Positions 45,255 through 57,001 of a DNA stretch of 64,000 nt are shown piece by piece. The stretch spans positions 18,996,956-19,060,955 of the forward strand of contig JBCNJP010000003.1 of the NCBI GenBank assembly GCA_039602395.1, written 5' to 3'. Origin of the DNA: Deinandra increscens subsp. villosa. Lineage: Eukaryota; Streptophyta; Magnoliopsida; Asterales; Asteraceae. Positions within the stretch are counted from its first letter, which is position 1; each line of letters begins with the position of its first letter. The notes beneath the pieces are model-generated. The model ran no database searches, had not been told where the DNA came from, and worked only from the letters and a program-made list of their open reading frames with translations. Both the position numbers and the translations under genes were made by a program.

Positions 45255-46412
45255 TGTTGGATATTGCATGTCCAGACCCGACAAATAGCTGAAATTTTTT
45301 ACTAACAGTTAATAATATTTAGTTGGTGAAATATAAATAATAATGTTATTATTAGTATTATTAAATTAAATAAAAGTTAATTAAATAAAATTGTTTATTT
45401 AATTAGTTTTATTTAAAGTGTAGTTGGATAATAGTAATTTAAATAAATCTATTTTATGTAAATAAAGATTATCTTAGAAAATTAGATGGATAATTATAGA
45501 GGGTTTAAACTAATTGTAGTTTATCTACAATTGCTTGAAGGATAAGCAAAAGAAATATTAAATAAACCAATTGTGGTTTATCCACAACTGGTTTATGGGG
45601 TTATAAATATGAGATAGAAATACAGATTTCAGTTGCTCAAAAAAAGTTTCCATAACCCTAATATTTTCGGTCCACTATCCTTCCCTGCCTTGGCGACACT
45701 GCCGACCACCTCCATTCCGCTGCCGTCGCCGTTCCCCGATCCCCGGCCAACTCGCCGTCACAAACAGCCGTCGGTAAGCTTCTTCCATCGCCGCCACCCA
45801 TTCGGAGACCACCACCGACCAGCCGTCGTTAATCGCCAGCCTTCCGGCCTACCACGCCGGACCGACGCCGTCACACCACCATGCCAACCCCACCAGATTT
45901 TTCTCCTGGTTTTCTTGGTGCTTTTTTCAGCTGCTATCTGATCGTTACCCGAGTTTGCTTCTCCGATAAGATTTTGGCAACCCCTAACATATGTCTCGTT
46001 GAACCTCGGTGTCTCGAACAGTTGTTCCACACAACCGACTGCTCAAGATCTAAACGTTTCCGTTTTGATCTATCATAATCTTAACTATGACAATCAGATA
46101 AATTTCCGTATTTGATTACTATAATTTATCAGATTAAAATATTTATATTGCGTTAATATATTTAAATAGTGATTTATTACTAGTGTTTGCGTATCGGTGA
46201 TTAGATCCTGTTATATTTGTCACTTGGTTTTTCGCGTTTGTTTATTTATATATTTCGAGATATATACATATATATATACGCTTTCGCAACTCTGATTTAA
46301 TTAAATGATTAACTAAGTATAATTGTATTTGGTAATACAATTACTAAAACGAGTTTTAATAAAAATTCAAATTACTACCCGTGACCCGAATACCACTGGC
46401 AAAAACCCAACA
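45255..46412 (+). mobile_element. 5' LTR of copia-like element
   Basis: It starts TGTTGGATATTGCATG and ends AAAACCCAACA. The TATA box is at 45602-45609, followed by a C-rich leader stretch. About 190 bases shorter than the 3' LTR owing to a deletion near 45295. The frame at 45633-45941 lies in the transcribed LTR and is not conserved in the other LTR. Confidence 0.85.
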
Positions 46413-46413
46413 G

Positions 46414-46427
46414 CGGTATTCGAGCCT
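46414..46427 (+). promoter_or_regulatory. Degenerate primer binding site
   Basis: CGGTATTCGAGCC matches the tRNA-Met PBS TGGTATCAGAGCC at 10 of 13 positions, at the expected place. Confidence 0.55.
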
Positions 46428-46799
46428 TGATCACCACATGCAAATATAGACCGGTCATATATTAAATTGGTGAATTTGCAAACATGGGTTAACAACCTGA
46501 AAGTTGCGAATTAAATATTATAACTAATTTTATTATTTAATTGCATAAATATATATATTTTGGTCGATTTGGATCCACCAAAATAATGCAATTATTATAG
46601 TTCAGTTGTTTTATTTATTTTCGTGTACTCGGCCCGACCCAGTTTATTGAAGTTGCGTGTTTGTTTGATTGCTTATTTTTTCTATTTGGATTTGGCCCAT
46701 GTTTTGGCCCATTATGTAATAGATTAGTTTTTTTATTGGCCCAATTCGGGTTCAAAGTTGTAATAAATACATTTAAGTTTATTTATTTCTTTTAAATTT

Positions 46800-47240
46800 A
46801 TTTCTATTTTAAGAACTTTTCCGAAATAGCAAGTTCCTAATTTTGGCAAGTCTCTGATTCGGACGTGTTTCCAAGTTTGACAACTTTTCCCATTTTGTAA
46901 CTTTCCAATTTTGGCAAGTTCTATTTATGTTCGGGTTTACATTTTTTGGAACTTTCCCAATTTAGCAAGTTTCCATTTTTGAAAGTTTGTTGTTTTGGCT
47001 CGTGTTTCCAGATTTGGAAATGTTTCCCGATTTATCAGGTTTCTAATTTTGGAAAGTTTCCAATTTTAAAAAGTTTGCTATTTTGGCTCGTGCTTTGAAC
47101 TTGGATGACTTTTCCGTTTTGACAGTTTTCCAAATTTGGCAGGTTTTCAGAAATGGTAACTTCCCAAATTTGAGACCTTCCAAATCTGGAAAGTTTCTAG
47201 AAATGGTTGCTTTCCATATTTGGCAAGTCTCCCAAATGAA
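46800..47240 (+). repeat. Short-unit array of TTTCCAATTTTGGCAAGT
   Basis: About 18-20 diverged units of 20-25 bases, consensus near AAGTTTCCAATTTTGGC, lie in the leader. Interruptions such as TTTGGCTCGTG recur twice, hinting at a higher-order unit. Open frames here follow the repeat. Confidence 0.75.
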
Positions 47241-47824
47241 TGTTTCTCAACCCGAAGACCTGAAGATCCAACAAAGCATAAGAAGAGTATTGGAGTCAGT
47301 AGGAGCCATTGAAAACAACTGGATGCATGTCTTTCATCCTTGTGGTTGCTTTAATTTTGTCCATTAGACCGAATTCAGTACTGCTAAAGGCCCTAGCAAT
47401 ATCGAATCCCTTTTATGGCCGAATCCATGTTTATGATATGTGTTTATGTTGCTTAATTTTCAAACCAACTAAAACACCTAAATTGTTTTAAAGCGAGTTT
47501 AAAAGGATTTAGCAATCGAAAGATAAATGAGTTCTAAAATAATGTATTTTCCAACTCTAATAACCAATAACAGAGCTTTTCGAAATTTATGAAATTTATA
47601 AACTCTAAATTGGCTTGAATGCTTTATTTGGTTATGTATGCTTCGCGACAACGTAGTAATTTGATTAGGTTATCTAATTGTGTTGTCCCAAGTGTTGATA
47701 GGGTTTGCGATAAATAATCACCAATTAAAAGTTGATTAATTAACCCTATTTGGTAAGTCATAAAACTGGTAGTCTATGCCATCCTAAATCAAGCCCTACT
47801 TGGGATGTATATCGCCCGAATCTT

Positions 47825-47979
47825 CGGTGTTGGAGCTACAACACCGCACTTGGCATGTAAGGTACATTCTGGGTTGCGAGTATTGGAGCTACAACACCGT
47901 ACTTGCACGTGGGCTATTTGGCACGACTATTAATTTATTTATAAGTAACTACAGTATTGGAGCTACAACATCGTACTGT
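47825..47979 (+). repeat. Three related hairpins sharing TTGGAGCTACAACA
   Basis: Copies at 47826-47845, 47879-47903 and 47951-47979. Each keeps the apical TTGGAGCTACAACA. Lower stems differ but pair: GGTGTTG with CAACACC, AGTA with TACT, ACAGTA with TACTGT. They lie 275-430 bases before the gag ATG. Confidence 0.8.
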
Positions 47980-48252
47980 AAGTGTTTGTAAATGAAGTGG
48001 GCATTAATGAGGCTAAATGTATATGTATGTATCCTCGATTACTACAGAGCCTCATAAACGGGTATTGTGACTGGTCCTCACAAGTGACAATCATTGTCTC
48101 CCTATTTATTTAATTACTATTGATTGCATGCTACAACTGCCTTTAGTAATTTAGTTAAATGGAATCCCATTCTTTATTCAATTAGAACTTACCATAATTA
48201 AATTTAGACTCAACATCGAAAATACTAAAATAAAATTGTCTAAATGGTTTAG

Positions 48253-49140
48253 ATGGCCACTAATAATGCAAATAACGACACCTTCCAGCTTAAGTCTATC
48301 TTTGAGAATGAGAAACTTAACAACATCAACTTCCTTGACTGGTTCCGCAATCTGAAGATTGTGCTCAAGATGGCTAACAAATTCCAAGTGTTGGAGGAAG
48401 AGGTGCCAAAACAGCCTGCAAATAACACTGCGGCTGCTCGTGCGACACATGAACACCTGGTAAGGGATGCTACCTAAGTATCATGCCTCATGTTGGCCAC
48501 CATGTCTCCTGAACTTCAGAAGAATATGGAAGACTTGAGTGTTTTCTAGATTATTGGGCAGCTGAAGGGCATGTTTGAGACATAAGGTCGTTAGGAGCGC
48601 TATGAGGTTGTCACTCAACTCACATCATGTAAGATGGCTGAAGGCGTTCCTGTCAGCCCTCATGTGGTCAAGATGAAATTCTACATTGACCGCCTAGAGA
48701 ACCTCGACTATGCCATTCCTGAGGAAATGGCTACCGACCTGATTCTCTAATCTCTTCCAGTTCATTCACTTAGTTTACAGTAAACTTTAACATGAAGAAT
48801 TTGGTAAAGATAGTGTCGGAACTTCATGGCATGTTGAAAACTGCTGAGATCAACATCGCCACTAACAAGACCCCAGCGGTCTTAGCGGTCAAGTCGACTG
48901 GTGTTAAGAAGCCGATCGTAAGATGAGGCGTTCTGTTACTAGAAAGGGTAGATATCCTGCCACTACTCAGTCTGGTGCCAAAGGCAAAGGAAAGGGCAAG
49001 AAGACTTCCAAAATAGGGCCGCTGCTAAGCAACGCCAATGTTTTGAGTGTAACAAGATGAGATACTGGGGAAGGAACTGTCCTGACTATATTTCCAAAGT
49101 TAAGGCTCAGAAGAATGGCGAGAGTTCTTCTGGTGGTATT
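48253..49140 (+). pseudogene. Copia gag remnant
   Basis: It opens MATNNANNDTFQ at 48253 and has a copia gag core (LDWFRNLKIVL, a motif of the DUF4219/UBN2 type) for 74 codons before a stop at 48475. The frame continues through several stops (for example near 48547 and 48748) and at least one frameshift to a knuckle at 49039-49080 in which the histidine is replaced by tyrosine (C-X2-C-X4-Y-X4-C). Gag normally forms the particle and binds RNA; this copy cannot. It is the only recognisable gene between the two LTRs. Confidence 0.75.
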
Positions 49141-52100
49141 TAGCCTTATATTTCATTTTTCTAATTCCTCAAAATGTGAAACTTTGCTTACACACCTTAT
49201 ACTTTGTAGGAACATTAAAGATGTTGGGAATCGAAACCAAGAGATCGTGAAGCACGCTTGCACTCCAAGGCAACCAGGGTTTTCTCACATTCAAATTAAT
49301 AAACTTGGTAGTATTCTATAACATTTGGTTTGTTCTTCTCTGGCTGCGTCCAGGATGAATACTTATTTGATTTCCCGTTTTGAACCTGGTTTGCATGTTA
49401 ATTTTGTTTTTGACATTAGTATTTGCACCGTATGAATAATCGTTTGACGTTTGAGCTTGCTTTCTAAATTAGTATTTTGGTTATGGGTTCAAAATAACAT
49501 AACGCGTATGATGAATATGATTCTCATAATCATGAACACATCATAAGCGTTAAAGGATATGTCCTCACAATTGATAGATGTGATCATGATTGTCTAATAA
49601 TCACCTGACTAATTAATAGCTCATTGAAATTTTACATCTTGTTATGAAGAGTATCAACACGCTTTAATGAATGATTTCTAAGTTTGAAAATGTGTGTATT
49701 TGTACAACATTAAATTGAGCATAAGAGTACTTGATTTTAAACAAGCATGTCCTCAAATAAGTTAGGATCATCAGCCTTGATTAATAGTTTATAATCATTT
49801 GGATGATTAATGATTAAGAAATACCATGACCTTAATATTCCTATATTTGAATTTTATTCACAAGTAGTTGTAAATAAGATTCGAAATTCCTGCAAAGTTA
49901 AATTGTTAACTCTTGAATCCAGGAATTTAAGCATCAAGAAATTGAAGCTTAAACATAGGAAACCTTTTGCCAAAATTATCCTAACTAAACGAGATAGACC
50001 CCCTAATCCATAACTTGCCTGCTCAAGTCTAGTACCAAGAAACAGTTCTTTCCATTAACTGTACTTGACCATGATATATACTTCTAAGAATCCTTTAGGA
50101 TTAATGTTCCATTCAAGAGAAAGGAAGCAATTGCTAAAAGTATTGGACTGTAACGGAACATGAAGCATATATATATAATAATGAACTAGAAGAAATTTGA
50201 GTATAACCATATAGATATCACATTATCTAACCAACAAGTTGTTGCCATAGTCAGAAATGTGAGCGTTCTTGAAGGAGATAAATTTGAATGGAACCTGACA
50301 TTCTTATCGAAGAATATTCCATAATCCATTACCTAAAAGAATAAAACTTGAATCTATATCAGATGTCTAATCTGAGATGATTCGGTTTCATTAAATTAAG
50401 ATATCAATTATGCACCGGCTTACATGAATATTCAAACCCTTAATCTTGTATCTAATTACAAGATCAAGTTGGTCTAACTAGTAGACCAAGATAAGTTTAG
50501 CAAAACTATTTGCTAATATCCTATAGGTTTGAATTGATAGGGCTTAGAGAACACTAAATCTATAAAAGGCAAGTGGGAGCACTATGTTAATAATCATGTT
50601 CATGATAATTACATAATGGTCCGAGTAGTTTGATTTAATTAATTAAATTAAACAATGGATTTAATCATCGGATGATTATGAAGTTACTTGCGTAAATGTA
50701 GACTCTGGATAAAGATACACAAAGGCAAGGCACTTCTAGGGCTAGTTCAAAAAAACCGTTAGGAATTTGACCGAAATAATATAATAAATAGTTATTATAT
50801 GGATGTCACTGTAAACAGTAACACAATGACATAAATGGAAGGATATAACTACAAAGAAATTGTATTGATTCAGTCGCGTATTTATAAGATAATTATAGTA
50901 TAAATAGGTAAGCCATCTCAAGTAACCTTTACATGAATGAATTTGTTCATTCAAAGTCTTAAATTGATTAATGAGTAATCATTGAAGACGGGTTATGTGA
51001 TAACACCGATTTATAGTGCACACTAAGGGCACTTATTATCACATGTCACTTGAGCATACTTCACCATTTAGAAGACAATATTGGGAGTATAGAAACATTT
51101 AATAAAAGAGAATTAACACGGTATCAAAATTTGGCTATAAATGAATAGGAAACTATCATTTAATTATCACGTACTTGATGTGAAAACTAAGCACGATAAG
51201 CCAAAATTTGATCTAGTATTTGGGATGTACGAACTATAACACTTATACTTAATTATTCGAATTTATTTTAAACAACTCAAACAAATTCTGAATTATATAC
51301 CCGTGTTCGATTTTAATACGTTTAGTATCCCTAAATAGATATGTAGTATTCTTTATGATCCATCAGAATCGGGCAAACGAATCAGATGTTGAGCATTATG
51401 AATTTGGATTTGAGTTTCTTAACTCTCCAAACTCATATGCATCATTTAAGAATGATGCTGGAGAATGCATATACATATTATTCAAAAGTTTTTGTAGTCG
51501 GTCAGAATCGTGGGACAGAATCTGAAAGAAGACTATTCTGACTTTGGACTCAAACTTTTGACTATCCAAATTCACAGACCTCATTGCATAATGACGTTAG
51601 ATGTAACTCGTATCAAATCATCTTCTTTGATTCAATAACAAGATGAATTGATTATTGGTAAACTCGTTCATATCCTTAGACCTGAGATACATGTGAAACC
51701 TCCCGTTTACCAAGGCCTATTCTTTGATTGTAGTCAAACGCTGTCGCATAACTGCCAGTCATAAAGGTTACTTTTAGGAAGAGATCTGAAGTTCAGTGGG
51801 AGTTGCATGTAGTTAATATGGGATTCTGTACTCTTGCATTAACAATGCAACTGTGAGACATCGTGGGCCCTCTCATTGATTCCAAGTGCTAAGTGGAAGG
51901 CCTTACCCAAACTTACTGTGTGTTTGATTGGAACACTTGCAATCGAGATCGAGAAAGATTGAACCTAAGATAAGTTGAATTGAATCTATTCCTTATCGTT
52001 CATTTGATGTCGAATACAGAAAGGAAATGACTAACGAAATTTACCACAAGTCTAATATCATGTTGCTTTGCAACTGATATACCTTGGTTGTCAACTTAAG

Positions 52101-52176
52101 GTGTCACAACTGGTTAGGGCAGTCATGTGTAGCTAGAGCGACTCTGACTGCTTCCTACGATCTTGTTGGGATATGT
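49141..52176 (+). other. 3-kb non-coding interior of copia-like element
   Basis: Read in all frames by eye, I see no DSG protease, integrase HHCC or DDE blocks, YVDDM, or RNase H sequence. It is AT-rich with short frames only. Either pol decayed beyond recognition or the family never carried it. Confidence 0.6.
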
Positions 52177-52189
52177 CCAAGTGGGAGAC
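52177..52189 (+). promoter_or_regulatory. Polypurine tract
   Basis: CCAAGTGGGAGAC directly precedes the 3' LTR. Confidence 0.6.
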
Positions 52190-53541
52190 AGTTGGATATT
52201 GCATGTCCAGACCCGACAAATTTCTAAAAACCCGACCCGGTTGTGACCTGTAAGAGTTACACTGAGGCTAACGAGAACCGAACACTATTAATTTGTTAAA
52301 TGTTGTTATGCGAAAACCTAAATGATTTAACATTGTTATTTATATATTGATATAAATAATATTTAATCATGTTATATTATTATTAATTTATTAATAATAA
52401 ATAACAGAAAATTATTATTAATCGTTAATAATATTTAGTCGGTGAAATACAAATAATAATTGTTATTAATTATTAGTATTACTAAATTAAATAAAAGTTA
52501 ATTAATTTTTTATTTAATTAATTTTATTTAAACTGTGGTTGGATCATACTAACTATATAAATCTATTTTATTTAAATAAAGATTATCTTAAAACATTGGA
52601 TGGATAATTATAGAGGGTTTAAACCAATTGTAGTTTATCTATAATTACTTGGAGGATAAGCGAAAGAAATTTTAAATAAACCAATTAGGGTTTATCCACA
52701 ACTGATTTATGGGGTTATAAAGAGGAGATAGAAATACAGATTTCAGTTGCTACAAAAATCTCCATAACCCCAATATTTCGGTCCACTCTCCTCCCCTCCT
52801 TTTGCGACACTGCCGACCACCTCCATACCGCCGCCGCCGTTCGCCGATCTCCGGCCAACCCTTCATCGCAAACAGCCGCCAGCAAGCTTCTTTCACCGCC
52901 GCCACCCATCCGGCGACCACCACCGTTGATCGCCAGCCTTCCGGCCGACCACCACTGCACCGACGCCGTCATACCCCCATGCCGCTGCCACCACGCGGGT
53001 GATAGCCCCATCGGATTTTTCTCTTGGTTTTTTTGGTGTGTTTTTCAGCTGCTATCTGATCATTACCTAAGCCTGTTTCTCCCGTAAGATTTTCGCAACC
53101 CCTAGCATATATCTCGTTGAACCTCGGTGTCTCGAACAGTTGCTCGACACAACCAACTGCTCAGGATCTAAACGTTCCGGTTTAGATCTATCATAATCTT
53201 GACTATGACAATCGTATAAATTGTCGTATTTGATTACTAAAATTTATCTGATTAAAATATTTATTTTGCGTTAATGTATTTAAATAGTGATTTAAATATT
53301 ACTAGTGTTTGCGTATCGGTGATTTGATCCTGTTATATTTGTCACTTGGTTTTTTGCGTTTGTTTATTTATATACTTCGATATATATATATATACACACA
53401 CACATACGCTTCCAAAACTCTGAATTAATTAATACGATTAATTAAGTATAATTGTATCCGGTAATACAATTACTAAAACGGGTTATAATAAAAATTAAAA
53501 TTACTACCCATGACTCGAATACTACTGGCAAAAACCCAACA
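52190..53541 (+). mobile_element. 3' LTR of copia-like element
   Basis: It starts AGTTGGATATTGCATG (first T changed to A) and ends AAAACCCAACA. It aligns with the 5' LTR apart from about 190 extra bases near 52230-52425 and many substitutions. A TATA-like TTATAAAGAG is near 52715. Confidence 0.85.
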
Positions 53542-53546
53542 ACTAT

Positions 53547-53907
53547 TTCAAAGGCCATAAGGCGTATAATCCTTCTAGGTGCAAAGGCTCTGGGAACCCT
53601 ACCCATCTTCATGTTGGCAATGCACGAATTGTGGCCTCCTCGGTCATCATGTGAGTATCTGTGGCCAATATGGCCATCTCCTGAACACATGTCACCAGCC
53701 AGATCGAGTTCGACCTTAAATGTTTCAACCTGTGATGCCAACGCCTGTTCGGTTTCTGTTGGTCACCCGACTGCCTTTGTCTCAACCTTTGCTTCCTATT
53801 GCTATGATACCCTTGATCACATTTCTCTCGCATGTCCCCTGTTAGCCACCGTTAATGCCCCCGTCAACGGCAATGCTGGAGCTTTCAACTCGGATGTTGT
53901 TCGATAA
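53547..53907 (+). pseudogene. Gypsy gag zinc-knuckle remnant
   Basis: In one plus frame, 53621-53662 encodes a perfect C-X2-C-X4-H-X4-C (CTNCGLLGHHVSIC), and further C/H-rich pieces (GQYGH, CYDT, HISLACP) follow in neighbouring frames. This is the multi-knuckle C-terminal part of a chromovirus-type gag. The longest open frame (53452-53907) is a different, shifted frame and is misleading. It directly follows the target duplication of the copia-like element, so it is host sequence for that insertion. Confidence 0.6.
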
Positions 53908-55008
53908 ATCCGATGTTAATGCTTTGTAATCGTTGACATTCTATATATCCATTTCCTTTATTTATGATGATGTTCGAATCATTAACATTCTATGTCAATT
54001 ATGCATTTATGTACCAGATGTGTGTTGTCACTTTTGGATTCTGAACCATTTATACCTTGTATCATCTTTATCGTTGTGTGTACGTTGGGTGAATTATTGT
54101 TGGTGGGTTCATGAGTTTACATGTTGTATAGTTACGGGATTAAATGCATACATGTAAACAAGTTGGTATATTAGCGGGTTACGAGCCTACGCACACATGA
54201 CTCTCCTGTTTTGTTAAAACTTCAAGATAACCATTTTAAATGCCTTCGTTTTGATATTTATCGCGTATTTTCAAGGTATGTGTGTTGGGGAGTCCACCCT
54301 TTGGAAATTTACAAGTTTACAAGTCCACATGTTTACGGGATTACATGTGTATGATTTTATGACTTTACGACCTCTTGAGTAGATAACCTTATACACATAC
54401 CAATATCAAATATATCCATTTAAAGTTAAATCTTCATAATCATTAAGTTATGTCTGCCCTGTGACCCAACTCTTTGATTATCGTGCTTCGGCATTGTTTG
54501 CTGTTAGCACTTCCACACCCTCTTTCCTCTCTTGGTCGCCTGTAAAGATTTCATTTTTTTCCCCGGCGACCTCTTCTCACTAACGCCACCGGTAAGAACC
54601 AGCACCACCACCACCGCCACTGGTAAGAGCCACCACCATCCTCTTCAAAATAGATCTTCGTTGGTCCACTTCTAAAACAAAAAACCCATCATGAACACCA
54701 TTTGACTCTGCGAAATCGAAACCCTAAAATAGCCACCATAGACCACCGTGGATACATGAGGAGCAAGCGGTGTCAGCCATAGCCGTCGTAGACCACTATT
54801 GACATTGGATCCTATCTTATTCCATCACCAAAATGTCAACCATAATTTACAAAAATTCACCGATCGGAGATTAATGATTAGAATCGAAGAGGGCACCTGT
54901 TGTAATTTTTTTTGGAAATCTTATTTTTCTATATATGTTTTCTGTTTTGTGAATCTAAGGCTTAGGATTCTTTAGCCTTATTTAAGAAATATGTAAGACG
55001 ATTGTCAC
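53908..55008 (+). other. No gene seen
   Basis: AT-rich to 54480, then a C-rich stretch (54510-54800) with CCACCACCACC phrases like a transcribed leader or decayed LTR. No frame is convincing. Confidence 0.5.
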
Positions 55009-55009
55009 A

Positions 55010-56095
55010 CCCCCAAAAATCCACGCACAGAATACCACCGCAAGGAGCATGACAAACCAGGATCGCACCCATTAGTTACACCAAATGACCAATAATTAAT
55101 AAAAACGTTTCATATTTCATTAAAATACAAATTCAAAGTTTTACAAATGCGGAAGTATAAATACAATAAATGTATCTAAGTAAAAACATTGTCACACAAG
55201 GTGACGTGACTTGCCCAAAGACACTAAAGGTGTTTCAAAGACTCATGCATGCGTACTCGTAATACCCGAATATCTGCAACATAAGAAATAATATGCTAAA
55301 AAGCGGCAACACAAAGATTGGTGAGTTCACAGGTTTATTAGTTCAAAAACTGTTCCAGATTAATGCAAATCGACTGTTCAACAACAGTCCCTGTTTAGTG
55401 TAAAACACCTGTTCATCGACAATTCAAGTTTAAGTTCAAGGTTGACTGTTCAACAACAGTTCAAGTTCAAGTTCATGTTCAAGTTCAGCTTAAAATCCAG
55501 ATAATATATCAATAGCTAGCTAGGCTATTTTCAAGAAATTAGTATATGTTTTACTAGATAAACTAGCTATACAGTTACTGAAGCTCGACAAGATCAATTG
55601 TGTCTCTTTAAGAGTAAGAAGTATATTACACTCGTTCAATATTCGATCGTGTTAGCGCGACTGACCCAGGTGGAGCTGTCAAACCCAGTAGATCTACTAA
55701 ATAAGTTCCCGCTGATACCACATTGTCAGTAACTCTAAAAGTGAGGAGTTTATAATAACTGATCATTCAAGTGATATAATTATCTAACAGTTCAAGTGTT
55801 TCATGTTAATCTCCCTTAATAGGATTAAAATAGATAAAAGGGGCCGTGAAACTCACTTTAGATTTCTTGATAACTAGCTTCATGTAATGAGAATGATTCA
55901 TGTATGAAGATGTCCTAAAATTTGTATCGAGTTTGATTATGCTAAAGTTACAAGAACGAAATAAGGATTTCCCAGAACTTCTTGGGTTTTGATGGCTAGG
56001 GAAGATGGATAACGTTGGACTTTAAATAATTATAGATTAAAATCATTTTAAACACAATAAGAAAAGATCAATGAGGATTTATTAAAAAGTTTCAG
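55010..56095. mobile_element. LTR-like sequence with TGTCACACCCCC end
   Basis: TTGTCACACCCCCAAAAATCC at about 55010 resembles a Ty3/gypsy LTR edge. The body has CTGTTCAACAACAGT twice and a run of GTTCAA hexamers (55385-55490). A TATAAATA occurs at about 55158. The right end and orientation are not resolved. Confidence 0.35.
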
Positions 56096-56106
56096 TATAC
56101 TTACGG

Positions 56107-56457
56107 TAATGATATAATGATTTAAAATGACATTTCGATTTCTCAAATTAGTATCCTGTAACTAAAAGTTAATAATAAATATTTATAAATGTATAACGAT
56201 ACGTTTTTATATTTGTTCACTAGTAATGATATAATGATTTAAAATGACATTTCGATTTCTCAAATTAGTATCCTGTAATTAAAAGTTAATAATAAATATT
56301 TATAAATATATAAGGATACGTTTTTATATTTGTTCATTGGTAATGATATAATGATTTAAAATGACATTTCGATTTCTCAAATTAGTATCCTGTAATTAAA
56401 ATTTAATAATAAATATTTATAAATGTTTAATGATGTGTTTTTATATTTGTTCACTAA
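56107..56457. repeat. Tandem repeat, 3 x 117 bp
   Basis: Units begin TAATGATATAATGATTTAAA at 56107, 56224 and 56341, an exact 117-base period with few differences. Confidence 0.9.
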
Positions 56458-56461
56458 TGAT

Positions 56462-56560
56462 AGAGAGGTTCGAACCTGGGGCTTTAGGCAAATAGTTAGG
56501 CACAAATACCAACAAACTAAGAACTTAATTATTACTTAACATTTAGTTTTAAAAATTAAA
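56462..56560 (-). mobile_element. tRNA-derived, SINE-like fragment
   Basis: The minus strand carries a B-box GGTTCGAACC at 56477-56468 followed by TCTCTA; the upstream minus sequence TTGTTGGTATTTGTGCC could be an A-box. It abuts the tandem repeat. Confidence 0.35.
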
Positions 56561-56671
56561 TCATCCATTCTCTTTTTTAAGTTTAATTATTTTAGGGCAT
56601 GGGACTATTTGGTTTATTTTCGAAGATAATTAATATGATTTTTTTATTAGTTTTATGTATAAATACACAAA

Positions 56672-57001
56672 ATAATATATATATATATATATAGATATAT
56701 ATAGGTATGTAGGTAAAGTTCAAATACAAAGGGTTTTTTTTCGTGCGAAGCGTGCGAAGGAAGGGGAGGCTGACACGTGGAATCTTTTAAGCTTTACACG
56801 GATGGACTTTTTCGTCATTTTACATGTTTAAAAGATATTCATGCATGATTTCAAGCGCGCTAATAATCCGGATTCAGTTATCTTCCTCATATATTTACGT
56901 AGAATATCCTTTGCGTTATATATTAATTCATTAAGAGATTCAGATCTCGTAAACGAAATTCAAAATTTGTGATAGTTTTATTTTGTGTTTCCTGAGGGAT
57001 C
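56672..57001 (+). promoter_or_regulatory. (TA)n edge and upstream region of FAR1-like fragment
   Basis: After a (TA)n tract (about 56672-56703) the sequence starts GGTAAAGTTCAAATACAAAG and has GTGCGAAGCGTGCGAAGG, the look of a DNA-transposon terminus. A G-box-containing GACACGTGG is at about 56772. This may be the terminal repeat of the MULE-like element that carries the FAR1-like gene. Confidence 0.35.

Larger units (their letters stand above)
45255..53541 (+). mobile_element. Copia-like element with both LTRs, gag only
   Basis: Two diverged LTRs (45255-46412 and 52190-53541) in direct orientation flank a leader with a degenerate tRNA-Met PBS, a gag remnant (48253-49140), and about 3 kb in which I find no protease, integrase or RT motif. 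The flanks GCTAT (45250-45254) and ACTAT (53542-53546) look like an aged 5-bp target duplication. The LTR indel (about 190 bases) and many substitutions point to an old insertion. Confidence 0.8.

Noticed and set aside
45633..45941. C-rich frames in the copia-like LTRs (also 52802-53002) as exons
   Set aside because: They lie in the transcribed part of both LTRs; the frame is not maintained between the two LTR copies.
53452..53907. 151-residue frame as a gene
   Set aside because: It begins inside the copia-like 3' LTR and runs in the wrong frame over a gypsy gag zinc-knuckle remnant that reads properly in another frame.
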